DNA of 64,000 nt from Alnus glutinosa (lineage: Eukaryota; Streptophyta; Magnoliopsida; Fagales; Betulaceae), in NCBI RefSeq assembly GCF_958979055.1, contig NC_084893.1, forward strand, positions 10,365,571 to 10,429,570, given 5' to 3'. Made by a program: the position numbers and the translations under genes. The first letter of the stretch is position 1, and each line of letters opens with the position of its first letter. The notes under the pieces are model-generated. The model was given only the letters and a program-made list of their open reading frames with translations. It did not search any database and was not told the DNA's origin. Positions 45,380 through 55,166 of this stretch are shown here, in pieces.

Positions 45380-46380
45380 CTGAACTAACCCCAACGGCCT
45401 TGTGGTTGGTTTAACCACCCCAAATGGCCAAATGAGAGTGGTTTTGACGATCCCAAATGGCCTTGAGAGTAGTTTTGGTCACTCCCGTTTTACCACTTAA
45501 TTACATGAAAAAATGGCCTAACTTCTTTTCAATAGAAATCCCAACTAGTTACTACAACTACCAATAGATTAGATTATTAATTTCTTGACTTTGGTTCTTG
45601 TTCATACTACTCATTGGTGGAGCTTGAGATTCAGTAGTTTAAGCTGCAACAATGGCCATGGGTGGTTTAGTTACCCCAGACTGGCCATAACAAGGTGGCC
45701 GAATCACTCCTATAGCCACCCCTTATGGACATTATGGAGATGGTTCAACCACCCCCCAAATGGTTTTTGGGGTGGTTTCAGTCACCCCTATCTGGCCATT
45801 TACATGAGAAACCAGCCTAACATCTTTTCAATCAAAATCCCAATCATTTACTACAACAACGAAAGCCTACCAATGCATTAAGGTTCCGATTCGAGCAAGA
45901 GCCCGAATGGGGGAGGCGAGAACATCTTCATCGAAAGCTCCACTGTTCTAAATAGTGAGAAAGACTTTTCAAAATTCAATCAAATCAATCAAGAATCTCA
46001 TCATCTGTTAGGTAGGCCAATTGACCAACCGAGTTGGGTTGGGCGTCCATGTCACAGAACCTTTCTTTCTAGCCAAGAATCCCATTATTGATCTAATCGG
46101 GGCGAATCCAAAAAGGTAGCCTCACTCCAACTAAATTTGCTCGGTAAACTACTTGGGGCTCCCCATAGTTTAGTAAAAGGGAGGGAAGCAAGAAAACGAA
46201 TGCAGCAAGAAAACTACTACGCTAACGCGGAATGGCTCAATAAGCTTGTTTATTGATTTTTTGACTTTGGTTCTTGTTCATACTAGCCATTAGTGGAGTT
46301 GGGAGATTTGGCTGTTTACCCTGCAACAATGGCTATGGAGGTGGTTTGGCTACCCCTAGACCGGTCATAAAGAATGGTTT
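45380..46380 (+). repeat. Direct repeats with ccacccc/tggcc motifs
   Basis: Two segments (about 45,470-45,555 and 45,775-45,865) share cctaac-tcttttcaat, aaatccca and ttactacaac. A third unit, tgactttggttcttgttcat with the following gcaacaatggc, occurs at about 45,585 and 46,260. The last copy ends exactly where the PPR fragment begins (46,381). Non-coding, TE-like. Confidence 0.6.
45885..46245. other. Possible organellar (mitochondrial) DNA insert
   Basis: This stretch (starting ttccgattcgagcaagagcc, including ggggcgaatccaaaaaggta and ending acgctaacgcggaatggctc) is GC-richer than its neighbours, free of A/T runs, and has the look of plant mitochondrial intergenic DNA. I recognise no gene in it. 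The call rests on composition and general resemblance only. Confidence 0.3.
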
Positions 46381-46540
46381 GAGGGAATTCTTTCAAAGCA
46401 TTGATTATCAGTTGGAAGAGGGGGCTACAAGGTACTATGTCAATGTTCTTCTTAACTACCTCATTCTTATGGGTCAGATAAATCGAGCCCGATATGTTTG
46501 GAAAGTTGCCTATGAGAATAAGCTTTTTCCAAAGACAATA
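46381..46540 (+). pseudogene. PPR gene fragment, part 1 (copy of 57,116-57,275)
   Basis: gagggaattctttca onwards matches the EMB2217-type gene at 57,116 at roughly 93% identity by eye. It reads REFFQSIDYQLEEGATRYYV, then NVLLNYLILMGQINRA and WKVAYENKLFPKTI. It is interrupted after aaagacaata (46,531-46,540) by a minus-strand LINE and resumes at 50,806. Confidence 0.9.
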
Positions 46541-47198
46541 CTCAAGGGTCCTTTTCCTTTATTTATTATTTTTTGATGAATGAGAAACCTTCATTAAGAA
46601 AACAACTTAACACTTTACAAATAAAAGCTTAATAACACCTATACAAACAAAACACACCTCCGTAAATTTAAAATGAAATCTCATCTATACCCCAAAAATT
46701 ACAATGAATAACATTTCTACGTATCTTCTTAAATTTACCTTTCGTAGTAAACCATATTTTCATTTCTCACTTAATATGTTGTAAAAGCTTTTCTTCGGTC
46801 CAAGAATTATTCTCATGCCTTAGAGCATTCCTAGTTCTCCAAATATTATAAACAGAAGAATCAAACACTAACCTGGAAATGTAAGCTTTCATAGTTTTCC
46901 CCCTTCACTCATTCAAACCCAAAGAAACTACATCATCCCAAATACATGTAGGTGGATTCAACACACCACATAGCTTCATGACATTTTTTAAAATTTTGCC
47001 ACTAAACCCACAAGAAAAAAAATAAATGATCTCTATCCTCAATCCCAAATCTGCAAAAAAAAAAAAAAAAAAAAAAAAAAACATTTCACATTCCCTTGAA
47101 AAACACAACACAAAAGCTTCCTTCCAGTCGATAACGCATTCCTCATTTCCAACCAAGTAACAAAAGCTTGCTTAGGAATGGCAAAAGGAAACCATACC

Positions 47199-47379
47199 CA
47201 GGGGCGGAATCAGACATTTAAGGGTGGGGGACATAATTTTAAAAAATAAAAATTTGGGAGGTTAAAATTTAGTTTTGGAGGGATATTTCAAAAAAAAAAA
47301 AAAAATGATAAATTTTAGGGGCAATTTTAAAATTTTGGGGTGACATTAGCCCCCCAAGCAATACATTGTTCCACCCTTG
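47199..47379. mobile_element. Short hAT MITE with perfect 8-bp TSD
   Basis: accatacc at 47,191-47,198 and 47,380-47,387 flanks a 181-bp element whose ends pair: caggggcggaatcagacatt against the reverse complement caagggtggaacaatgtatt. It interrupts the LINE zf-RVT frame after SLVWSRV. Confidence 0.85.
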
Positions 47380-48715
47380 ACCATACCAAAGACCACCAAT
47401 CCACAATTTGTTGCTTAACACAAATAGAATCCCAAGTATGTGAACAATAGTACATACCATTTTTTGAAGCAGACCAATGCGGAATATCTTTATCACCAAA
47501 AGGAACAAAACTCATTTTACTCTGAATATTTACAATCTGATCAGAATGAGCAGGCCTCAAATTCCCTTGACCATCCTTAATGACTGAATCTAAACGGGCC
47601 TCTAGCTTACTATGAGCATCATATATGACACGATGCCCATACTTCTCACAAAGCACCCCATCCAGGTGCTAAGCATCAAACCAGAGATATATGTTCTTAT
47701 AACACCATGGTCCCACATTTGAAAGGTAAGGAGTAGTCTACATAGAGTGAGTGATTTATAAAGATAGTCATGAGTATTGATGTGGTCTTTTGTTTATCAA
47801 AATATATCAATAATAATAATTACCACTCGCAATAGTACGAATCCTTATAACATATGGCTATATTGAGGGTGTCAAACCTCAAGGACTGCGTAATAATTGC
47901 TATCAAATTTTTCAAGATTAAATATAACTTAATTAAAAGATGTTTAATTTGGATTTTAACTAAGTTAAATGCATAAAAGTAAAAGACATAAAAATAACGA
48001 GAGTTGTGATAAAAGAAAGAATATGAGATTGATTTCACCACTCACTGTATAACAATGATTAATCATAAATTAACAAGAGAAATTCATACTATGCATGATA
48101 TAAGACTCGTCTCACTCAAGTAGTCAATAAATTACCTCTAAAGAATAAGTATAATCCATCTTTGGTTGGCACAAACCATCCACCTAACTACTAAAATGCA
48201 GTACAACCCGTTTTTCCTAGGTATGAATTAGCTACGTCTTTAATAGGATATACACAATCAATAAAAAAGTATAACCCATTTTCGGTTAGTACGAATTGTC
48301 TACCTAAATTATACTAAACTAGGTGTAGTACAATTCGTCTTCCCTAGGCATGGTCTATCTAACCATCTTGATCATATGTCAATTAAAACCGTTGTGTAAC
48401 AATTATTAACATAATCACAGAAAATATGAAGGATTAAGATTAATCAATATAAAAGACTTTCTAAGACAAGATAAGAAATTCATAATGATTGAATATAAAC
48501 ATCAAGATCAATTCTCATAGTTATACAACCATCATGCATATAGAAAATCCCAAATTAAAATACAATTAAACCATTGTTACTTGGAAAGGGCTACATCAAC
48601 ACCTTAGTACGAATTTAGCCGCTCATCGTGGCTCCTCTTCAACTTGTCAAGCCTCCAAGAAGAATTTTCTGTCTAAATCTAAGCACAAGCACCCCTTCTC
48701 TTGAAGCTTAGGGAT

Positions 48716-48725
48716 CTATTTATAG
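48716..48725 (-). promoter_or_regulatory. TATA box of the LTR-like sequence
   Basis: ctataaatag on the minus strand, a near-consensus plant TATA box, in sequence with LTR character. Inferred. Confidence 0.4.
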
Positions 48726-49227
48726 AGACTAGGAGATGCCTAAAAGCTCTTGAAATTTCAAAAAAAATGTCCCTTGAGTCTTCTTGTCCAAGTAGGAGAT
48801 TGAAACTTCAATCCAAATAAGAAAAGGATTCCAAATTCATCCAGAATTGCGGTATTTTATTTCAGGGTAATTTTGGCATAGTAAATATCCGAATTGGGAA
48901 AAATATATTTCTAACATATTTGTTAAATTTTTTATTGTCTTTACAACGCCACCAATTTCATTGCAATCCGATATCTAAACCAAAAGTTATGATCAAAACA
49001 CTAAGATATGTGCAGAATCTAAATTTGAATCCAATCTGATTTTGACTCTTAGTGGAGAAATTCCGATTAAACTTAACCACAACATATAGGTCTTCTATTA
49101 TGATTAATTAAGCTTAAACATATCTTCTAGGTCTTCTCAAAATGTGCTTAAAACCTAAAATTAATGGAATTAATTGCATCTTTATTTAAAACTTGAAAAA
49201 CAATAAAACAACATAAAATCAAATAAA

Positions 49228-49621
49228 GAGATAATTGTACCATTAGTCCCTGTGGTATGCCATAATTATTTTTCACTCCTTATAGTTTAAAAAGTTCATG
49301 GGAGGTCCTTGTAGTAAGCAATAATTACAAATCGATCCCTGACGTCAAATTCTGTTAAATTTTTTGATAGATTCTGTTAAATGCCACGTCAGTGCCACGT
49401 CAAACCAATAAAAATGCGACACGTGTCCATCTTAATAAAAAAAAATATTAAAAAATAATGTGTTTATACTTATTTTTTAAAAAAAATATTCAAAACAAAA
49501 AAAAAGGGTGGCTGGGCCACCCCTTGCATATGGGGGCAACCGCGCGCCACCCCCAGTGGCCGCTGGGGGTGGCGCGCGGCCACCGCCAGCCTCTGGGGAG
49601 GCCGCGGCCACCCCTTGCCTT

Positions 49622-49654
<33 letters not shown>

Positions 49655-49929
49655 TGGTTTTTTTTTTTTAAAAAAATAAGTTTAGTTATTTATTTTTTAA
49701 TAAATTTATATTTTTTTTATGAAGATGGACACGTGTCGCCATCTTATTGGCGACACATGTTGCTGACGTGGCATTTGACAGAATCTGTTAAAATTTTTAA
49801 CGAAATTTGACTCCAGGGATCGATTTGTAATTATTGCTAATCACAAGGACCTCCCATGAACTTTTTAAATCATAGAGAGTGAAAAAAATAATTATGGCAT
49901 ACCATAGGAACCAATGGTGCAATTATCCC
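49228..49929. mobile_element. MULE-type element with long TIRs and a GC-rich core
   Basis: Inverted ends of about 200 bp: gagataattgtaccattag at the left against the reverse complement gggataattgcaccattgg at the right, with matching gtggtatgcc, catgggaggtcctt, atcgat and gccacgtc segments. The flanks tcaaataaa (49,219-49,227) and tcaaacaaa (49,930-49,938) are a 9-bp duplication with one change. The core (49,505-49,620) is a GC-rich ggtggc/gccacc palindrome-like block followed by T-runs. Confidence 0.75.
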
Positions 49930-50007
49930 TCAAACAAATAACAATGCTAAAGAATTAACATATATAAGTTAAGGGACTTAAATGTGCAACATTCGACGCT
50001 TATTAAG

Positions 50008-50430
50008 TATTAAGTCTCATATTGCTTAGTTTCTAGGTAAAACTAGCTATATAATGGATTCTAGGAAAGTTCCAAATTGACTAGTCTTTTGGGGTGATAG
50101 CGTAGTTGTGGCTAGCAATTTTTCTTGGGTCGTTACAAATAGTATTAGAGTTACATAGTAACGCCAGGTCATGTGGCAATGGAGCATTGCATGACGTTGC
50201 CCTGACGAGGAAGTTAGAAGTTCAAGAAGAGTTTGGAATACCCCCGGCCCCACATTGGGAAGATGAGGAGTAGCCCACATAAGTGGGTGATTTATAATAT
50301 GCTAAGTCACACATTGCCAAGTTACTAAGTGAAACTGGGCTTTATAATCGATTCTAGAAAAGTTTCAAATTGACTAGTCTTTTGATATGATAGCGCAAAT
50401 GTGGCTAGTACTTTTTCCTAGCTTGTTACA
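50008..50430 (+). mobile_element. TRIM-like miniature LTR retrotransposon
   Basis: Two direct copies of about 130 bp (50,008-50,137 and 50,300-50,430) are about 80% identical by eye, sharing aaattgactagtctttt and ending gttaca. Directly after the first copy comes aatagtattagagtt, a mutated form of the tRNA-Met primer-binding region (aatggtatcagagc). The internal part is only about 160 bp, non-coding. This layout fits a terminal-repeat retrotransposon in miniature. A matching TSD was not found. Confidence 0.6.
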
Positions 50431-50805
50431 ATCCTGACCAGTACCAACAGTAAAAGAAAAAAAAATATATGGCATCACCTCTAAGCTTTAACAACTTCCT
50501 CCAACTCCAATAACAAATATGAGGAATATGAACCTCCCAAAAGCTCTTCCCCTTTAACAACACTGCATGCACCAACACAACCCAAAGAGACTCTAATCTC
50601 ACAAACAAACTCCATAATCCAAATATGTCGCATCATGGCCGCACGATTCCATTCCTCAAGCTTCTTAATGCCCAGCCCTCCATCTTTTTTCGATCAACAC
50701 AACATATTCCAAGAAACTTTAGCTCTAGCAATCCCTTCATCCTTACCATTATAAAGAAAGCGATTGAACTTTTGTTCAATAGCTCTAATGATCTTTTTAG
50801 GTAAT

Positions 50806-50945
50806 GAAGGCAATAGTCTTTGATCATCATATTGCATCATCATATTGCTTGGTCCCTTGATGTTAGAAACTTGTTGGATGGAGCTGCTCATATGGTAGTT
50901 GTGCACACCCTCCATAGACATAGCAAGCACATGTTGAGTATTGAA
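50806..50945 (+). pseudogene. PPR gene fragment, part 2 (copy of 57,266-57,395)
   Basis: ggcaatagtctttgatca continues exactly where part 1 stopped. It matches cttggtcccttgatgttaga and gttgtgcacaccctccatag of the intact gene and adds a small catcatattg duplication. Similarity fades at about 50,945. Confidence 0.85.
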
Positions 50946-50954
50946 AATAACAAC

Positions 50955-52080
50955 TAGACTCTAAACAACACCTAGAAGGGGGTTGAGTAGTTGTATGCTA
51001 ATATAATGCGGAATTAAAAATATAATCAATCATAAACAAAACAATCACCAAAATATGAAAAGAAATAAAGCAATTAACACAGATATTTGATGACAAAATG
51101 GAAACTTTTTGAACTCAAAGAAAAAAACCACTCTGAGGTAGCCAACCTAGGAAGTCAATTCAGTAACGAAGAATCCATGGATTATAAGATGTTAATACTT
51201 ACAAAACCTTTGAAGTCGTCAAACTCTTAATTGAATTACAACAAGTGACCCACTTGTCTGCTTCTCTCCCAGAACCTCTGGAGACTTTTTCTTCTTGATC
51301 TCCTTAACCGGAACTTCGATTGGCTTCAATTGTTCGAGGTTGATGGTTAAACAATAATCAAAACTCTAGGAGAGATATAATTAACATTAGAGTAATGATT
51401 CAATGCCACCCAAATATACAACTTTTCATCACCTTGCCTATGTGGCAAGGTGGTCCCCCACTAATTTTTGAGTTTTTTAATTTTTTTAAAAATAAATTAA
51501 GGTGAGGGACCACCTTGCCACATAGACAAGGTGGTGAAAAGTTGTATATTTAGGTGGTAGTGAATCATTACTCTTAACATTAACACTTCAGGACTAAAAC
51601 CCCTCTCTTAATTAACATACTAAATTTTAGAGTAGAATTCTTAACAAATCTATAAGTCCCTTTAAATAGACTTATGAAGAAAACATAATTCTAGTCGAAA
51701 TAAAATTTACTAGGCGATGGCGTCCGAATAGGGCACTAAGGCGTCCGGACACAATTCAAGAGTTTCAAGACTCTAATTGCCCGAAGTGTCCAAACATAAC
51801 ACATGTGGGAACTTTCTTTAACTCTTGTCCAGACATCATCAAAAGCTGTCCGGACACAACAAGTCTTGGGGGTTCTTCTGGAAAACCTATTCGAACATCA
51901 ACACAAGCCATCCGGACATGCAAATATTTTGATGCTCTCTGGAAGTCCTGTCCGGACATATTCACATGGCCTTCGGACATCAAAGTCTAATATGTTCTTT
52001 TAGCAAAATCTTCATACTAATTTCAGGCTTGAAAATTATAACAAAATATGTTTTAACGCTAAAAACCTAATAAGTATCAC
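50955..52080. mobile_element. LTR-like remnant with tccggaca repeats
   Basis: ctctaaacaacacctagaag near 50,957 and later repeated gtccggacac / tccggacat motifs (51,745-51,985) are typical of plant LTR retrotransposon LTRs. No coding domain. The 51,390-51,573 MITE lies inside. Boundaries unresolved. Confidence 0.35.
51390..51573. mobile_element. Palindromic MITE with perfect 9-bp TSD
   Basis: ttaacatta at 51,381-51,389 and 51,574-51,582 flanks a 184-bp element that is almost a perfect hairpin: gagtaatgattcaatgccac against the reverse complement gagtaatgattcactaccac, with arms of about 75 bp including accttgcctatgtggcaagg. The 9-bp duplication suggests MULE-type mobilisation. Confidence 0.85.
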
Positions 52081-52100
52081 CCAGGTCAAACCATTAAAGC

Positions 52101-53016
52101 TAAGGTTGCAAATTCGGGTCGGCGGGTCGGGTTCGTGTCGACCCGGCTGACCCGATTACACAATCGGGTCTGACACGAACCCGACCCGATTATTAATCGG
52201 GTCAAACTTCTGAACCCAAACAAGACTCGCCTGCGAGCCGTGTTACCCGAACACCACCCGGGTAACACGTTTACTTTCAACCAAACCTTGAAATCTGAAT
52301 CGATGAATGAGTGAATCCTTGATTGATCAGAGAAGTAAAGAACTGAGAAGAGAACCCAATGTTTATCAAAACAAAATCAATACAAGCATTAACAAATCTA
52401 ATGGAAAATTCACCTAAATCGGCACAGGACCGAACTACCGAAGGGTGAAAGTTGTGAAACACTGAAACTGAAACACTGAAGTGAAAATCTGAAAGGAATT
52501 CAAGAGAAGATGAGAACTCGAGAAGTGCAGCCGTGCGGGAGTGCAGACTGCGGGCGACGGGCATGCGCCATGCGGGCCGGTGCTGCTATGCCGACTAGCG
52601 GGCTAGGGTTCCGACTGCAGAGTGCGGGCGACGAGCGTGCGCCATGCAGGCAGTGCGGCTACGCCGACTAGCAGGCTAGGGTTCCGACTGTGGAGTGCGG
52701 GCGGCGGGCGTGCGCCGTGTAGGGCTGCGGGCCGGTGCAGCTACGCCGACTAGGGGGCTAGGTTTCTGATTTGTTCTTACTTTCTGAGCTTTCTCCAATT
52801 CTCCGTTTCTAGATTCTTCAATCTTCATTGTTCTTCTACATTCTACGTTTTGTGACTTACTGACTTGTCTTTCAACTCTTTCAGACTTCGGCCTTTCTTT
52901 AAAAAAATCGTGTCTGGCAGGTCAACCCGCGACCCGATTACAATAAACCCAAACCCTATTTTTCCGTGTCGTGTTCGTGTCGGGTTCGCGGATCGTATCA
53001 AAAATTGCTAACCCTA
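52101..53016. mobile_element. Non-autonomous hAT element with perfect 8-bp TSD
   Basis: attaaagc at 52,093-52,100 and 53,017-53,024. Ends: taaggttgcaaattcggg at the left, reverse complement tagggttagcaatttttgat at the right, followed on both sides by cgggtcgggttcgtgtcg-type subterminal repeats. This is the familiar hAT TIR form TAGGGTTGGCAA. A GC-rich triple repeat lies at 52,545-52,762. No transposase domain is seen. Confidence 0.9.
52545..52762 (+). repeat. GC-rich tandem repeat, three units of about 70-80 bp
   Basis: Units share gagtgcgggcgac/ggcgggc, gtgcgccatgc, ctacgccgactagc and gggctagggttccgac. They lie inside the hAT element, in sharp contrast to the AT-rich surroundings. Confidence 0.85.
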
Positions 53017-53532
53017 ATTAAAGCATAACATTTCATTCCAAATAAAAATAAAACTTAAAATTTGTAATGATCTCATTAATGGGCCTTTGTTCCTTATTTT
53101 AGACTAATTTAGGCCCAACCAATCATACATGCGCAATCTAAGCCCATCATTTTGGGCTTGTCTGTGAACTTTCTCATGCTTAGCATTCCTAGTGAGTTCC
53201 TTAAAGTTTAGCCAAATTATAGCTAAAAAATCCACTTTTAATTAGTCACTTTTCAAGAGAACCACTAATCAAACTTTCTAAATATTTCTCTACTTAAATT
53301 CTTTATTAATTTAGTATATTTCAATTGGTGAAGAATGAGGGAGAGATGAGAGAGAAAAGAAATGAATATAAACATGTGTGAAAACGAGATAGGGAGGAAG
53401 ATTGTTTCTCCAAATGTATAGTAAAATTATGATAAAAATTATAATAGAAAATGAGTAGAGAACTTGATAAAGGAAGATTTTTGTGAATTTTTGCTAAAAT
53501 TTGGCTAAACATCACTTTTAGAGAGCTTTAAG

Positions 53533-54232
53533 CATTTCTAATAGCCTCACCAAAATAGCTTTTTAACTATTTTGGTGAGCCAATTTGATAAAAATACTAA
53601 AAAATCACTCCCAGCAGCCTCACCACTTTAACCAAAAAGTTTTGGTGAGTGAAAATACTCACCAATTTTGATAAGTACTGTTCACTCACCAACTCTCACC
53701 AATTTTGTTTCTTCTTTTTCTTTCACACGATCACAGCACACTTTTTTTTTTTTTTTTTATGATGTAGATCTGTACCTAGGAGGAGGTCACGAGGAAATTG
53801 GCGGGGACGAGGACTCAAGGGCCGAGTTTCTGTGCCCGTTTTGCGCTGAGGATTACGACGTCGTTGGGCTTTGTTGCCATATCGATGAGGAGCATCCTGT
53901 AGAGGCCAAGAATGGGGTATCCATTTTTTCTTTTTTCTTTTTATTTTTTTTTTATTTTCGTTATAATTCTCTTTTAAAAGTTATTTTTTTATTTAATTAG
54001 AATAAGACAAGTATTCAAAAATATGACCGTTAGAAAAAGACAAACATTCAAAAAAGATTAAATAGAGAAAGAATAAAAAAATCTGAAAAAGTATTAATTA
54101 AATGGAATAGTGATAGTGAATAGATAAAATGGTGAGGCTGCTAGGAAACTTTAAAAAAGTGGCTCAGTAGAATAGAGAAAAGTAGTTTTTAGTTATTTTG
54201 GTGAGTAAAATTTGGTGAGGCTACTAGGAATG
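53533..54232. mobile_element. Inner MITE carrying a captured Di19 exon
   Basis: Ends catttctaatagcctcaccaa and, reverse complement of the right side, cattcctagtagcctcacca are TIRs of more than 20 bp, with ttggtgagt repeats below them. The middle contains an exon of the Di19 family with its splice-site borders. The TSD is not clear. Confidence 0.65.
53768..53916 (+). pseudogene. Captured exon of a Di19 (drought-induced 19) zinc-finger gene
   Basis: After a pyrimidine tract and acceptor gatgtag, the frame reads EEIGGDEDSRAEFLCPFCAE, then DYDVVGLCCHIDEEHPVEAK and NG, ending at donor ggg|gtatcc. CPFC...GLCCHIDEEHPVEAKNG is the signature of the zf-Di19 domain, which occurs in plant nuclear proteins of drought and light responses. 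Flanking intron-like sequence shows it was copied from genomic DNA, not from mRNA. It is an isolated exon with no partner exons nearby, but its frame is intact. Confidence 0.9.
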
Positions 54233-54573
54233 CTAGCATTCATAACAAGCCCTCCATTTCAAAGTTTTCACTAAATTTTGGAAAATATTTTTTTAAAAAA
54301 AACCAATTTTAGCAAACTCTCTATAATTTATCTATTCAATTTCTTTTTTTTTTAATCATTTTTTGAATTGCTCTCCCCTTTCACTTCACTTTTCACTTTT
54401 CATCTCTCCTCATTTGTTAGGAGTGGTTGCTTAAAATCAATAAAAATTAATATTCAATTAAAATAGAATAATATTTGGAGAGTTTGGTGTTGGAAATTAG
54501 TTAAAATAATAAAAGTAGAATTTTTAACTAAAATTCGGTTAAAGTTTGAAGAGCCCTTACTATGGATGCTTAG

Positions 54574-54758
54574 CGCAAGAGATGGTACATTTAACTCTTC
54601 AACGGAATAATTGGCTGTATAGCTAGATCTTTTTCTGACTGCATTCTCGTTAATCCTTTCTGCCCACCTTCATTCCTATTGTTAGCGGGAAAAATAGTTC
54701 TCCTTATGTTATTGTAGGGTTGCCTAGTTTTCTCTTTGTTTATTTGTTTGTTGTTGTT

Positions 54759-54810
<52 letters not shown>

Positions 54811-54828
54811 GGAGGAGGGTGGAGAATA
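54574..54828. other. No gene; ends in A38 tract (54,764-54,801)
   Basis: A T/G-rich stretch followed by 38 A looks like the 3' tail of a retroposed sequence, but the body is not recognised. Confidence 0.4.
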
Positions 54829-55025
54829 TGAACAAGGGCCATGTAAATTAAAATCCCAGCCAAAGCAGAGTAAAAGCCCCTTCAACAATCAAAGCAGTTG
54901 GGCTATTCTCATTGTAAACGCTTGATATTCCGATCCCAATTGCGATTCCCACAGGAGTTGTGACGGAGAAAAATGTTGCCATAATTGCCGCAGACGTAGT
55001 CTTGAATTTCGCCTACACACCAACA
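54829..55025 (-). pseudogene. ZIP transporter exon copy, partial
   Basis: Closely matches 62,756-62,950, the start of the last ZIP exon plus about 13 bp of intron (cctacacaccaac against cctacaaaaccaac). Minus-strand reading: [59 protein letters not shown], then it leaves the ZIP sequence. The frame is open but the rest of the gene is absent. It lies 155 bp upstream of the PPR start codon, in the opposite orientation. Confidence 0.9.
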
Positions 55026-55136
55026 AAAAAGTTTATGGTATGAAGGTTAGGGTTTAAGCTTCTCCTCTGAAGACAGACGCCTTTGCAAAATCTGGTAAGC
55101 GTTTCCAATCCGCAAAAACCTAATTTTACATTCCTA

Positions 55137-55145
55137 AAACCCTAA
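55137..55145 (+). promoter_or_regulatory. Telo-box (AAACCCTAA) before the PPR gene
   Basis: aaaccctaa 22-30 bp upstream of the ATG in the presumed 5' UTR, a placement common in plant housekeeping genes. A second aaaacctaa lies at about 55,115. Confidence 0.45.
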
Positions 55146-55166
55146 TTCTTTGCCTCCAAAACTTCA

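Larger units (their letters stand above)
47701..50007 (-). mobile_element. Unclassified LTR-like retroelement sequence
   Basis: No coding sequence. The minus strand has a strong TATA (ctataaatag at 48,716-48,725). The segment 48,140-48,370 carries four related motifs of the type agtataacccatttt...tacgaattg...ctacctaa. A stretch at 47,703-47,765 (ggtcccacatttgaaaggta) is similar to 50,249-50,300 in the TRIM-like element. Ends not resolved; a long LTR is the best guess. A MULE lies inside it. Confidence 0.45.
46546..50805 (-). mobile_element. 5'-truncated LINE inserted in the PPR fragment, itself carrying other insertions
   Basis: The LINE runs on the minus strand. Its 5' side is at 50,805 (LPSLPKKIIRAIEQKFNRFL, then WNMLC), continuing with VHAVLLKGKSFWEVHIPHI, then from 47,690 down with EKYGHRVIYDAHSKLEARL and WDSICVKQQIVDWWSLVWS (zf-RVT). 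The 3' end with a T-rich (tail) sequence is at about 46,550-46,575. The flanks aaagacaata (46,531-46,540) and gaaggcaata (50,806-50,815) are its target duplication with small changes. Later insertions split it: a hAT at 47,199-47,379 and retroelement/MULE/TRIM material at 47,701-50,432. Many stops; dead. Confidence 0.8.
53184..54565. mobile_element. hAT-type MITE (outer), 8-bp TSD, split by an inner copy
   Basis: atgcttag at 53,176-53,183 and 54,566-54,573. Ends cattcctagtgagttcctta and (reverse complement) ccatagtaagggctcttc are diverged TIRs; inner arms ctaaattttgg/ccaaattt also pair. A second element of similar type (53,533-54,232) sits inside it. Confidence 0.6.
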
